Positions 51,206-60,453 of a DNA stretch of 63,778 bases are shown one piece after another (position 1 is the first letter of the stretch; every line of letters starts with the position of its first letter). The notes below the pieces were generated by a model. The model saw only the letters and a program-made list of their open reading frames with translations, was not told the DNA's origin and searched no databases. Both the position numbers and the translations under genes were made by a program. Origin of the DNA: Gemmata sp. Lineage in GTDB: Bacteria; Planctomycetota; Planctomycetia; Gemmatales; Gemmataceae. The stretch covers positions 1-63,778 of the forward strand of contig JANWYJ010000074.1 in the NCBI GenBank assembly GCA_025055115.1. Reading direction: 5' to 3'.

Positions 51206-53854
51206 TTATCGGGAATAGCGTTTCCGAAGTTGTTCGGCCGCTGCGGTTTTCTTTTGGGCCATCAGGGCTGTCAGCAGAAGTTCTCGTGCGTCGCGGCTTG
51301 TCAGGTCGATGTACAGAGCGGCTCGGGCGATCCGTTCGGCCTCGGGGTATTGGGCCGCGTTCACATACAGCTTGGCCAACCGGATGTGCAGGGCGAAATC
51401 GTCGGGGGCGGCCTTCACCCGCTCGGCCAGCACTGCGGCGAGCAGCTGTGGCTTTTGGGCCAGGTCGTAGACCCGGCTGAGCCAGTCGAGCCAGTCGGCG
51501 TCCTCCGGGGCGAAGCGGCGGCCTTGCTCGAAGATCGTGGCCGCTTGTGTGTAATCTTTGCGGTCGAAATGGAGTTTGCCCAATTCCGCCAGAACCCGGC
51601 CATCGTGCGGGTGCGCTTGGACCGCGTCTTGGAGAAGGGCCAGGGCGGCGTCGTCGTCTTGGGCGCGGCGGAGCAGCCGGGCTTGGACCACGCAGGCCAG
51701 TGGATGGGTTTTGTCCTTTTCCCGAATCGCCGCCAGGAGTTTGTTGGCCGCCTCGGTTTTATCGCGGCGGACGTACTCGGCGGCTAACCGGGCGGCGATG
51801 TCCAGGTCGTGGGGGTTCTGACGATGGGCAGCTTCCAATTCGGCGAACGAGAGGGTTTTTTCCGCGGGCCGTGCCGTAGGTAGTAATTTCGCCACGTATT
51901 GTTGATAGCCCCGTTCAAAATCCGCTGGTTGTACACCCAGCGCCTGCTGCAGGGCGGTGGCCACGTCGGCGGTCTTCTGAAACGCGGCCAGCAGTTGGGC
52001 TATGCCACGTTCACCGTAGGTGTGGATGATGTACTCGACGTACAGCCATCCTTGGTAGTAAGCGAGGGCGATATCGGTGGGTTGGGTGAAGCGTTTGTAG
52101 GCCCGGGTGATGGTTTCGAGGTTGAGTGCGGTGCCTGCGGCGAGCCGGTCGCGCAGGATCGGGCGCACGTGTTCCAGGCGCTGGGTCTGTTCGGCGCGGA
52201 CGGCAAGGCCTTCGGTCAACCATGTCGGCACGCGATGGGCGGTTTGGAGGAGGTTGAAGGCGTGGGTCAATTCGTGCCGGGCCACAATGGCCCAATTGTA
52301 AAGCCGTTGGCCGCCATCGGCCCGGGGCGAAGGGAGAGCGATCAGCGGCCCAGTACACGCTCCCTGGACGGCTCCGGGTAAGCCGGGCAGCATGGCGATA
52401 CGCCCGCTGAACATCTGCCGGCGGGCGAAGATTTCCACGATGATCTTCTCGGCGGGGGTGAAGCCATAAAGGCGGCTGAATTCTGCGAAGGTTTCTTCCA
52501 GGACATCGGCCAGAAAGTTCGCCAAAAGGCCGTCGTTGTTCTGATCGAAGCGAATGACGAAGTGGGGTGTTTCGAGGGTGGCGTAGGTAGCGAGTTCCTC
52601 AAGAACACGAATCGCGTTATCGACTTTGACGTTGAAGGGGTCGACTTGGCGGGCGGCGCGCAGCGTGGCGAGGGCTTCGGCTTCGCGTCCTTGGGTGTAA
52701 TAGAGCAGACCCAGTCCGGCTTTGGCGGCCGGTTGTGTGGGACGGTAGGCGATGGCTTTCTCGAAGCACTCCGCCGCACGGGCATACATGCGCGCCTCGG
52801 AGAAGATGGAGCCTAACACGGTGTAGAACTCGGCCGGTTTGCTGTCGAAAGCCAGGACTTCCTTGACGATGGCCGCGAAGCCGGCGTCGTCGTCTGCGAG
52901 TTGGCGGAGGGCTGCTAAGCGGGCCAGTGTGGCTTCCTCGCGGGGGTTGACCGCGCGGGCGGCTTGCAGCAGCTTCTCGGCGGCGGCACGATCGGCTTCG
53001 GCCAGCCGCACATCGGCTTTGAGCCGCAAGGCCCCGGTGTGTTGCGGGTTGATCTTCAACGCCAGATCGGCTTGTCGTTCGGCTTCGGCCCCATCCATCC
53101 GGGCCAGGGCCAGCCATCCTTTGCCGACGAGGGCATCGCCGGCTTTGGGGTTGATCTTGAGTGCGGCATCGAAGGCATTGGCCGCTTCGGCGCGGTTGTG
53201 TTTTTCCCACAGCAGCCGCCCCGCATAGGCTTCGGCCGGCCAAAAGTCCGGATCGTAGCGGATGGCATCGCGCAGCACTTCGTGCAGAACGAATTTGATC
53301 TGATCGGGTTTGTTGTGGGTGGTGGCGTTTTCGACACCGGCTTGCGCGATGATGAGCAGTTGGGCTGGGTCGCGGATTTCCTTGTGGGCAGCGGCAGCTT
53401 CGGTATAGGTGCGGACAAACCAGCGCATTTCGGTATCAGCGGCGGCCAGGTCGCCTTGGTCGCGGCGAATGCGTGCGCGAACCCAGCGGGCCAGGACGTG
53501 GTCCGCGGCCGTCTGCAGGGCCGCTTCAGCATCGCGGATAGCCTCCTCCCAGCGACCCAGGGAATACAGCAGATCGGCCCGTTGGGCGAGTAATTCCGCA
53601 TTCCCAGGATAACGTTTCAGCCCCGCATCGAGAGCGGCCAGCGCCTGGCGGTATTCACCCACGGCTTGGCGGCAGGCGGCCAACCCTGCGAACGCCGCGG
53701 CGGGGGGGTCGGCACCCCGGGTCAGTTCTTCAAAACCGGCCACAGCTTCGGCGTAGTTGCCGCGGTACAGCCGCTGTTTCAGGGCCGGGTAATCGACCGG
53801 CGCGGCGGTCCACAGAAGCGCCAGGGGAATCAGCGGTTGCAGCAGGTTCATCAT
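51206..53854 (-). CDS. TPR protein with peptidase-MA-like (gluzincin) domain
   Basis: 882 aa from ATG 53854 (MMNLLQPLIPLALLWTAAPV, a signal peptide or anchor). Residues ~20-400 and ~660-880 are tandem TPRs (for example YARAAECFEKAIAYRPTQPAA and DYTQAATIFEQGRRFAPEDA). Between them a metallopeptidase-like domain has ARHELTHAFN (HExxH) and WLTEGLAVRAE with the downstream Glu of gluzincins. Active zinc protease is likely; the TPR arms would bind partners. Substrate unknown. Confidence 0.88.
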   Translation of the reverse strand: MMNLLQPLIPLALLWTAAPVDYPALKQRLYRGNYAEAVAGFEELTRGADPPAAAFAGLAACRQAVGEYRQALAALDAGLKRYPGNAELLAQRADLLYSLGRWEEAIRDAEAALQTAADHVLARWVRARIRRDQGDLAAADTEMRWFVRTYTEAAAAHKEIRDPAQLLIIAQAGVENATTHNKPDQIKFVLHEVLRDAIRYDPDFWPAEAYAGRLLWEKHNRAEAANAFDAALKINPKAGDALVGKGWLALARMDGAEAERQADLALKINPQHTGALRLKADVRLAEADRAAAEKLLQAARAVNPREEATLARLAALRQLADDDAGFAAIVKEVLAFDSKPAEFYTVLGSIFSEARMYARAAECFEKAIAYRPTQPAAKAGLGLLYYTQGREAEALATLRAARQVDPFNVKVDNAIRVLEELATYATLETPHFVIRFDQNNDGLLANFLADVLEETFAEFSRLYGFTPAEKIIVEIFARRQMFSGRIAMLPGLPGAVQGACTGPLIALPSPRADGGQRLYNWAIVARHELTHAFNLLQTAHRVPTWLTEGLAVRAEQTQRLEHVRPILRDRLAAGTALNLETITRAYKRFTQPTDIALAYYQGWLYVEYIIHTYGERGIAQLLAAFQKTADVATALQQALGVQPADFERGYQQYVAKLLPTARPAEKTLSFAELEAAHRQNPHDLDIAARLAAEYVRRDKTEAANKLLAAIREKDKTHPLACVVQARLLRRAQDDDAALALLQDAVQAHPHDGRVLAELGKLHFDRKDYTQAATIFEQGRRFAPEDADWLDWLSRVYDLAQKPQLLAAVLAERVKAAPDDFALHIRLAKLYVNAAQYPEAERIARAALYIDLTSRDARELLLTALMAQKKTAAAEQLRKRYSR

Positions 53855-54036
53855 GAGATTCACGGTACTCGGCCTGTGGCTTGACCGCAAGCGGCGAACG
53901 TCCGGTCGGTGTATCGGACTGGTGGTGCGCGCTTGTTTATATTGTGGTGATCGTCTGATTGTTGTGAATAGTGGGTTCTGGTATACTTACAACTGGCGAT
54001 TAGGTTGTTTCGACACAATTTGTGCTGAGGTTGGCG

Positions 54037-54465
54037 ATGTTCACAGCAACGTGGTTGATGTTGGCGCTAGCGGCCCCTGCGGAATGGCCCGAGCCGGTCC
54101 AAAAAGAGTTGAAAGCGCTAGAGGGCGAATGGGTGGTCGTAGCAATCGCCCACGAGGGGAAAGAACGCGAACTGACCGATGATGAACAAGTGGTCATAAC
54201 GATCACATCGGGGAAATTCACACACCCCACCCTCGGTTCGGGTCAGGTGACCGCGCTGGACCCGACGACCGACCCGAAAATTGTGGATTTCAAGATGTTG
54301 CGCCAGCCCGAATCGGGCTTTATCAACGAAGCGATCTATAAGTTGGAACAGGATACCCTCACGGTCGTCATGTATCTGGGGGACGATAAGAGACGCCCGG
54401 CCTCCTTCGCTGTACCGACCGACAACCAGACGCTTCGCTTCACGTTGAAGCGTCGGAAACCGTAA
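54037..54465 (+). CDS. Small secreted protein with TIGR03067 domain
   Basis: 142 aa from ATG 54037, with TGAGG 6 nt upstream; an in-frame GTG at 54022 is less likely. Signal peptide MFTATWLMLALAAPAEW. The TIGR03067 pattern is visible: LKALEGEWVVVAIAHEGKE, VVITITSGKFT, ALDPTTDPKIVDF, LTVVMYLGDDKRRPASF and a final LRFTLKRR. Planctomycete-restricted domain of unknown role. It precedes the DUF1549 operon in the same direction. Confidence 0.88.
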   Translation: MFTATWLMLALAAPAEWPEPVQKELKALEGEWVVVAIAHEGKERELTDDEQVVITITSGKFTHPTLGSGQVTALDPTTDPKIVDFKMLRQPESGFINEAIYKLEQDTLTVVMYLGDDKRRPASFAVPTDNQTLRFTLKRRKP

Positions 54466-54573
54466 CCGGGATGTAACAAACAGGCAACCGGGGGGTTAGG
54501 GTTGGTCCCCCTGGGTCGTCTGTTCGTCAATCCCCGTCCGAACTTCGTCAGGCGCGCACAAGGGATTCACCGT

Positions 54574-56226
54574 ATGGTCACCGGACTTCGTGGAGCTGTC
54601 GCGGCGTTGGTGGGTGTGATCGGCGGGATGGTCGGGCGGGCGTCTCTTGAGGCCGCCGCACCACAGACCGCAAGTCCGAACGACGCTGCGCAGCGACTGG
54701 CCGCCCGGATTGACCACATTTTGGCCAAAGATTGGGCCGCTCGGGGGATTCTCCCCACCGAGCCGGCCGACGATGCGGAATTCCACCGCCGCGTGTATCT
54801 CGATCTGATAGGCCGTGCCCCGAAAGCGTCCGAAACCCGGGCGTTCCTCAGCGATCCTTCGCCGACGAAACGAACTCAACTCGTCGAACGCTTACTGCAA
54901 ATGCCCGGTCACGCGGCCTACTGGGCGGAAGTGACGCGCCTCCAATGGTTGCCGCAAACGGCCAATAACTTCCAACTGCTCGGCTTTGGTATGCAATTCG
55001 AACGATGGCTGGAAGCCCAGTACCGAGCCAATACCCCCGCCGATGAGGTGGTTCGCCGCATCCTGACGCTGAAATTGGCAGTCAACAACCAAAACCCGAT
55101 GTTCCGCTTTGTCCAGGCCGACCCCAGCGAACCCGAGGGGGCCAACCTCGTCGGGTTCTACCAAGCCCACGAAGGCCGCCCGGAGAACCTCGGTGCGGCC
55201 GTCAGTCGGCTGTTCCTGGGGGTGAAGCTCGAATGCGCCCAATGCCACGACCATCCGTTCGCTCCGTATACGCGCGAGCAATTCTGGCAATTTGCTGCGT
55301 TTTTTGCCGATCTCAACCCGCTGCCAGCAGTGCGCCCCAACTTTGTGGGGCCGATGCCACCGCAGGCCGAACGCAACAGCCTCATCATTCCCAACACCGA
55401 ACACAAAGTGATCGCGACGTTCTTCGATGGCTCCAAGCCGAAGTGGTCGCCCGAGCGCACGCCACGGGAAGAACTGGCGGCGTGGTTGGTCAGTCCGAAG
55501 AATCCGTATTTCGCCCAGAACATGGCCAATCGGCTGTGGGCCCACTTCTTCGGTATCGGCATCCTTGATCCGGTCGACGAACCAGGCGAAAACAATCCGC
55601 CCAGCCATCCCGAATTGCTGGACGAATTGGGGCGTGCCTTCGCCGCCAACGGCTTCGACAATCGCTTTCTGATTCGCGCCCTCACACAAACCCGGGCCTA
55701 CCAACTGTCGAGCCAAATGACACATCCCGGACAAGCCGACCCACGCCGGTTTGCCAAAATGAACCTCAAAGCGCTGACGCCCACGCAACTGTTCGATTCC
55801 CTCGTCGCCGCCACGGGTTTCCGCGAACCAGCCTACCTGCGCAACCAACGCTACTTCGGCTTTGTGCAGCCCAACAATCCACGCGGTCAGTTCCTGGCCC
55901 GCTTTGCCAACACCGAGCGGGCCACAGAAACCAACACCACGATTCTGCAGGCTCTTCTGATGATGAATGGTCAGTTTATTGGTGATCAAACTGATCTTTC
56001 CAAGAGCGAAATTCTGGCCGCGATCGTCGATATGCCGGGATGGACTACCCCACAGCGGGTGACCAACCTGTTTTTGACCGCGTTGGCCCGTCGGCCCACG
56101 CCGGAAGAACTGGAGAAGTTCTCCAGCTATGTGGAACGCGGCGGTGCCAAAGGCGACCGCAAGCAAGCCTTGGCCGATGTCTTCTGGGTGCTGCTGAATA
56201 GCCCGGAGTTTCTGTTCAACCACTGA
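54574..56226 (+). CDS. DUF1549/DUF1553 protein
   Basis: 550 aa from ATG 54574. Signal-like N-terminus (GLRGAVAALVGVIGGMVG). DUF1549 part: ARIDHILAKDW, EFHRRVYLDLIGRAPKASET, VKLECAQCHDHPF (a CxxCH heme-type motif). DUF1553 part: REELAAWLVSPKNPYFAQNMANRLWAHFFGIGILDPVDE, NPPSHPELLDELG, RAYQLSS. It lacks the N-terminal cytochrome domain that many family members carry. First gene of the DUF1549-DUF1501-EF-hand operon. The 3' end is part of a 32-bp tandem repeat. Confidence 0.93.
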   Translation: MVTGLRGAVAALVGVIGGMVGRASLEAAAPQTASPNDAAQRLAARIDHILAKDWAARGILPTEPADDAEFHRRVYLDLIGRAPKASETRAFLSDPSPTKRTQLVERLLQMPGHAAYWAEVTRLQWLPQTANNFQLLGFGMQFERWLEAQYRANTPADEVVRRILTLKLAVNNQNPMFRFVQADPSEPEGANLVGFYQAHEGRPENLGAAVSRLFLGVKLECAQCHDHPFAPYTREQFWQFAAFFADLNPLPAVRPNFVGPMPPQAERNSLIIPNTEHKVIATFFDGSKPKWSPERTPREELAAWLVSPKNPYFAQNMANRLWAHFFGIGILDPVDEPGENNPPSHPELLDELGRAFAANGFDNRFLIRALTQTRAYQLSSQMTHPGQADPRRFAKMNLKALTPTQLFDSLVAATGFREPAYLRNQRYFGFVQPNNPRGQFLARFANTERATETNTTILQALLMMNGQFIGDQTDLSKSEILAAIVDMPGWTTPQRVTNLFLTALARRPTPEELEKFSSYVERGGAKGDRKQALADVFWVLLNSPEFLFNH

Positions 56227-56312
56227 GATGTTGAAAGCAGCTTCGTTCCAACCACTGCGGTGTTGAAAGCAGCTTTGTTCCAACCACTGCGGTGCTGAAA
56301 GCAGCTTTGTTG
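56217..56312 (+). repeat. 32-bp tandem triplication that starts inside the DUF1549 gene
   Basis: Three abutting 32-bp copies (56217-56248, 56249-56280, 56281-56312; core TGAAAGCAGCTT). The first holds the last two codons and the stop codon (CAAC CAC TGA); in copies 2 and 3 the stop is changed to TGC. Confidence 0.9.
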
Positions 56313-56553
56313 TCGGCAATCGTTGTGGAGCTGAATAGCCCGGCGTTTCTGTTCCATCGCGGAGGGGAAAAACGCCCACTGAAAACGCCCACTGAGGGGG
56401 AAACACTGCCGCGGGTCGCGGGGGGAAAGCGAGGCCAACCGCTTTGTTAACCGCGGCGTCAACCGAGGAACACGGGGGCAGGCCCCGCCGGGCTTCGACA
56501 ATTCAAGCCGCAGGCCCTATGCCTGCCGCATCTTCTTAACCAGGGGGCCGTCT
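56313..56553 (+). repeat. Displaced copy of the DUF1549 gene end, then short gap
   Basis: GCTGAATAGCCCGGMGTTTC plus 5 bp occurs inside the gene at 56193-56217 and again at 56330-56354 with one mismatch. AACGCCCACTGA is also doubled near 56376. Nothing else seen before the DUF1501 gene. Confidence 0.8.
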
Positions 56554-57879
56554 ATGGCGCGTTGGAATCTGGATCGTCGTCACTTGCTGCGGGTGGGGGC
56601 GGTGAGTACCGCGGTTTCTCTTTCGGGCTGGCTGGGGAAGTTGGCCGTGGCCGCGGAAGCGAAAAACGTTCGACCGAAGCGGTCGTGTATTCTGCTGTGG
56701 ATGAACGGCGGCCCCAGCACCATCGACCTGTTCGATCTGAAGCCTGGTCATGAGAACGGTGGGCCGTTCCGCGAAGTGGAAGCGGCTCCGGGGTTGAAGA
56801 TCAGTGAACATTTGCCAAAATTGGCCAAGCATGGCCGGCACCTGGCCGTGCTGCGGGGGATGTCGACCAAAGAAGGGGATCATGCCCGCGGCACGTATTT
56901 GATGCGCACCGGCCAGCTCCCGGGTTTTGCGGGTATCCACTACCCCAGTCTGGGGGCGCTGATCTCGAAGGAATTGGGCGATCCGAAAGCCGAGTTGCCC
57001 AACTTCATCAGCATTGCCCCGCAGCGGTTCTTGGCTCAAGAAGCGTTTGGCCCTGGTTTTCTTGGCCCGCTTTATGCTCCCCTGATTGTGGGTGACAATC
57101 CCTTCAACAATCCGCCAGCGGCAACCTATCAACAACTGGATGCGCTCCTGAAAGTTCAAGACCTACACCGGCCGGCCACGATCGACGACGCGACGCACAC
57201 GGCCCGGCTCGACCTGCTCCGCCAAGTGCAAGACGACTTCGCCGCCACCCGTCCGGGTGCGATGGCCCAAAGCCACGCGGCCGCCTACGACCGCGCGATC
57301 CGCCTGATGCAATCCGATGGCGGCAAAGTGTTCGATCTGAGCGAAGAAAAAGAAAGCACCCGCGACAAATACGGTCGCAACCTCTTTGGCCAAGGTTGCT
57401 TGCTGGCACGCCGCCTGGTGGAACGGCATGTGCCATTTGTCGAAGTGACCCTCGGCAACTGGGATACGCACGTCAACAACTTCGAGTTGGTCAAAGGTTT
57501 GGCTGCAACACTCGATGCCGCATGGGCCGCCCTCATGGACGACCTCCAGGAACGCGGCTTGCTCGAAACCACAACCATCGTCTGGATGGGGGAATTTGGC
57601 CGTACACCCAAGATCAACACCGGCAAAGGCCGCGATCACTACCCGAACGCGTGGAGTACCGTTCTGGCTGGTGGTGGTATCAAAGGCGGTCAGGCGGTGG
57701 GCCGAACGAGTGCCGATGGCACCACCGTGGAAGAACGGCCGATCAGCACCGCCGATTTCCTCGCGACCGTCTGCTGTGCCTTGGGCATCGACTTTGAGAA
57801 GCCGAATATGTCGAATGTTGGTCGCCCGATTCGCATTGTCGAGAAAAACGCTCAGCCCGTCACGGAGGTGCTGGCATGA
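56554..57879 (+). CDS. DUF1501 protein with Tat signal
   Basis: 441 aa. Tat signal DRRHLLRVGAVSTAVSLSGWLG. The sulfatase-like DUF1501 fold is shown by SCILLWMNGGPSTIDLFDLKPG, FVEVTLGNWDTHVNNF, TTIVWMGEFGRTPKIN and GRDHYPNAWSTVLAGGGIKGG. In planctomycetes it always pairs with DUF1549/1553 genes; the biochemical role is not settled. It overlaps the EF-hand gene by ATGA. Confidence 0.95.
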   Translation: MARWNLDRRHLLRVGAVSTAVSLSGWLGKLAVAAEAKNVRPKRSCILLWMNGGPSTIDLFDLKPGHENGGPFREVEAAPGLKISEHLPKLAKHGRHLAVLRGMSTKEGDHARGTYLMRTGQLPGFAGIHYPSLGALISKELGDPKAELPNFISIAPQRFLAQEAFGPGFLGPLYAPLIVGDNPFNNPPAATYQQLDALLKVQDLHRPATIDDATHTARLDLLRQVQDDFAATRPGAMAQSHAAAYDRAIRLMQSDGGKVFDLSEEKESTRDKYGRNLFGQGCLLARRLVERHVPFVEVTLGNWDTHVNNFELVKGLAATLDAAWAALMDDLQERGLLETTTIVWMGEFGRTPKINTGKGRDHYPNAWSTVLAGGGIKGGQAVGRTSADGTTVEERPISTADFLATVCCALGIDFEKPNMSNVGRPIRIVEKNAQPVTEVLA

Positions 57880-59636
57880 AGCGCGTTTGGCTGATCGCGG
57901 CCCTGCTGGCCGTTGCTGTCGCTTATGGCGTCGCCATCGCCGAAACGCCCACCGCACCGGCACCGCGCGCGGTCCCAGCACGGTTTGTCGCCCCTCCGGT
58001 TCACTCCACACTCGAAGTCTTCGTCCTGACAAGCACACGCCCGCTGCATCTGCGTATCACCGCGGGCTACAACGGCCAAACTCTTGACACCGCGTGGCGG
58101 CAACGCATGAAGAAACTCTTCGACTTCTGCGACCGCGACAATGATGGCACACTTTCCGAAAAGGAACTGCTCCTCACCTTCACCGATCAAGGCCTGGTGC
58201 AATTGCTGGCCAACGGTTTCTATCAAATCGGTATTGGCAGTCGTCCGCAACTCCGCGACATCGATCAGGATGGTGATGGAAAGGTAGCGTTTGAGGAATT
58301 TCTCGCCGCCTATCCGCGCAGCGCTGCACAGATGCTGCGGCCGCAACCGGCCCTGCCCGATTCCATCAACCACACCGCCGTCACACAAGCGTTATTTCAG
58401 CTCATCGACACCAACAACGATGGCCGACTGACCCCGGAAGAAGTCCAAAACGTCGAAAAACTCTTGTTCAGCCGGGACAAAGATGAAGACGAATGCCTCA
58501 CGGTACAAGAATTGCTCCCCAGTTTATTCGACCCCGTCTACGGACAGCCGATCGGCCGCCGGACACCCGCGGCCCCAGACCCAACGAAACAAACGGTGCT
58601 GGTCTTCGAGGCGAACCAGGTACCCGACACTCTCACAATGCACATCCTGCAGCGCTACGATCGCAACGGCGACCTGGAATTAACCCGGGCCGAAAGTGGT
58701 TGGGATGAAGCCACCTTCCAGCAGCTGGATAGCGATACCAACGGCCGGCTCGATGCCCAAGAACTCGACCGGTGGCGGACCGGCGAACCCGACCTGGAAG
58801 TTTCTCTGATTATCGCCGAGTCAGCGGGCGATTGTGTGGCCAAGGTCGGCAATGAGAAGGCCGCGATGGCCCGGGGTTTGACCTTCAAGTCCGTGGAACC
58901 GGGCCGGCTGATGGTGCAGGTCGATCGGCAAACGATCGATTTGTGGGCTTTCACCCCGCTGCTTCCCTCCCAGCAAACTTCGCTCAAGCAGCAGTATAGC
59001 TCTCTGTTCACGCAAGTTGCTGGGTCCAAAGATCACCTGGTGGAAGCCGACTTGACCGGCCCCAACGCCGTCCGCTACCAATTTCTGCGCGTCATCTTCG
59101 ACCCCGCCGACCGCAACGGTGATGGCAAGCTCACCAAAGAGGAATTCGACGCCTACTTCGATCTTCACGACAGTTTCCGCCATCTCAGCCTCAGCCTAAC
59201 GCCCGCGGTACAAACGCCGTCGCTCTTCCAGCTCCTCGATGAGAATCGCGATGGCCGCCTCAGCGTGCGGGAACTTCGCCGCGCCTGGCCGCGCTTGGTG
59301 GCCCTCGAAGACCCCGACGCGAAAGTCATCACACAACGGATCATTCAACCCACCATCCACTTCCGTCTGACGCGGACCCTCGAACGCTTCTACTCCATCA
59401 ATCAAGCGGGCGTCTATAACCCCAATCCCACCCAAGTGATCGTACCGACCCAAGGCCCCCTATGGTTCCGCAAGATGGACCGCAACGGCGACGGGGACTT
59501 ATCCCGGGCCGAATTCCTCGGCACCGCCGAAGAGTTCGCAGCCATCGATACCGATGGCGATGGCCTCATCAGCCTCCGCGAAGCCGAAGCGTGGGATCAG
59601 AAGATGCGGCCCCAACAGAAGAACAACAACAAGTGA
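57876..59636 (+). CDS. Secreted protein with ten EF-hand loops
   Basis: 586 aa, ATG overlapping the DUF1501 stop, GGAGG upstream. Signal peptide MKRVWLIAALLAVAVAYGVAIAE. EF-hand loops begin at about residues 86, 130, 178, 201, 262, 285, 412, 455, 535 and 558 (for example DRDNDGTLSEKE, DQDGDGKVAFEE, DRNGDGKLTKEE, DTDGDGLISLRE). Loops 4 and 5 have atypical central residues. Between loops 6 and 7 lies a ~100-residue beta-rich stretch. A Ca-sensing or Ca-storing extracellular role is inferred; it is cotranscribed with the DUF1549/DUF1501 pair. Confidence 0.93.
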   Translation: MKRVWLIAALLAVAVAYGVAIAETPTAPAPRAVPARFVAPPVHSTLEVFVLTSTRPLHLRITAGYNGQTLDTAWRQRMKKLFDFCDRDNDGTLSEKELLLTFTDQGLVQLLANGFYQIGIGSRPQLRDIDQDGDGKVAFEEFLAAYPRSAAQMLRPQPALPDSINHTAVTQALFQLIDTNNDGRLTPEEVQNVEKLLFSRDKDEDECLTVQELLPSLFDPVYGQPIGRRTPAAPDPTKQTVLVFEANQVPDTLTMHILQRYDRNGDLELTRAESGWDEATFQQLDSDTNGRLDAQELDRWRTGEPDLEVSLIIAESAGDCVAKVGNEKAAMARGLTFKSVEPGRLMVQVDRQTIDLWAFTPLLPSQQTSLKQQYSSLFTQVAGSKDHLVEADLTGPNAVRYQFLRVIFDPADRNGDGKLTKEEFDAYFDLHDSFRHLSLSLTPAVQTPSLFQLLDENRDGRLSVRELRRAWPRLVALEDPDAKVITQRIIQPTIHFRLTRTLERFYSINQAGVYNPNPTQVIVPTQGPLWFRKMDRNGDGDLSRAEFLGTAEEFAAIDTDGDGLISLREAEAWDQKMRPQQKNNNK

Positions 59637-60453
59637 GTCCTCGAGGTGGTCCCACAATCCCGCAGACCTGGGAAAACGAGACTCACTCCGCGCTTGCGCC
59701 GGCGGTGGGAAATCACGCTCCAGCCCGGGTCGGGCCGATCCTTCCGTCGGACCGTGAACAGACTTGACTGGAGAGGAGAACGACGCCCGGAAAAGAAATT
59801 ACAGGTACCACCGACAAGAGAATCGGTGAACGGACTGGAGAGGAGAACGACGCCTGGAGGGTTCCCCTGCCCTTGGGCCATTGTGCGAACGGCACAACCT
59901 GGACCAAGACGGATCTCACGGTACCTTTCGAACCGGTGCAGACGGGCGGCGGCTGCGACTGCTTCGCTGGCCAGGACCAAGACGTACCGGACATCCGCGA
60001 GGAGCATTACATTCGCGAGGAGCATTCCCTTCCAGCCCCCGGGCGTGACAAGCGGCTGTGCCGAAGTGTCGCTTTTAGGGATAGCGCCGGTTTCACGGTC
60101 CAGGTTCGGCTCCTGACAGTGATTTCCTTCTTGTGAGTGATTTCCTTCTGGTGATAGAACACGACCTTGGGGATAGCGGCGGCGACACGGACGGGTTTGG
60201 CGGCGGGGTTGGTTGGATGAGATGACGACTGGCCACAATTCCTATTGAGATGACGACTGGCCACAATTCCTATCGAATGGCGTACGGTTTCATACTCGGG
60301 TTCGGCGGCAGGTTTGGTCGGGCCGCGACTGACTTGCGAAGGTCCTGATTTTCACTAGCGCCGTTGGCACCGCCATTTCCCATAACGACTTGCAACCGGT
60401 CGCCGGATGTGACATCGCCGGACGATCCGCGTCGGCTTGCCTCGGTACTTACT
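59637..60453. repeat. Gap with several short direct repeats
   Basis: ACTGGAGAGGAGAACGACGC occurs near 59768 and 59839. CGCGAGGAGCATT is doubled near 59997 and 60015. GTGATTTCCTTCT is doubled near 60118 and 60136. A 30-bp unit (GAGATGACGACTGGCCACAA core) is tandem at about 60218-60247 and 60247-60276. No gene supported. Confidence 0.75.

Noticed and set aside
54892-56406. 504-codon minus-strand open frame
   Set aside because: Fully antisense to the DUF1549/DUF1553 gene and its tail repeats; no domain or signal.
57163-58038. 291-codon minus-strand open frame
   Set aside because: Antisense to DUF1501 and the EF-hand gene.
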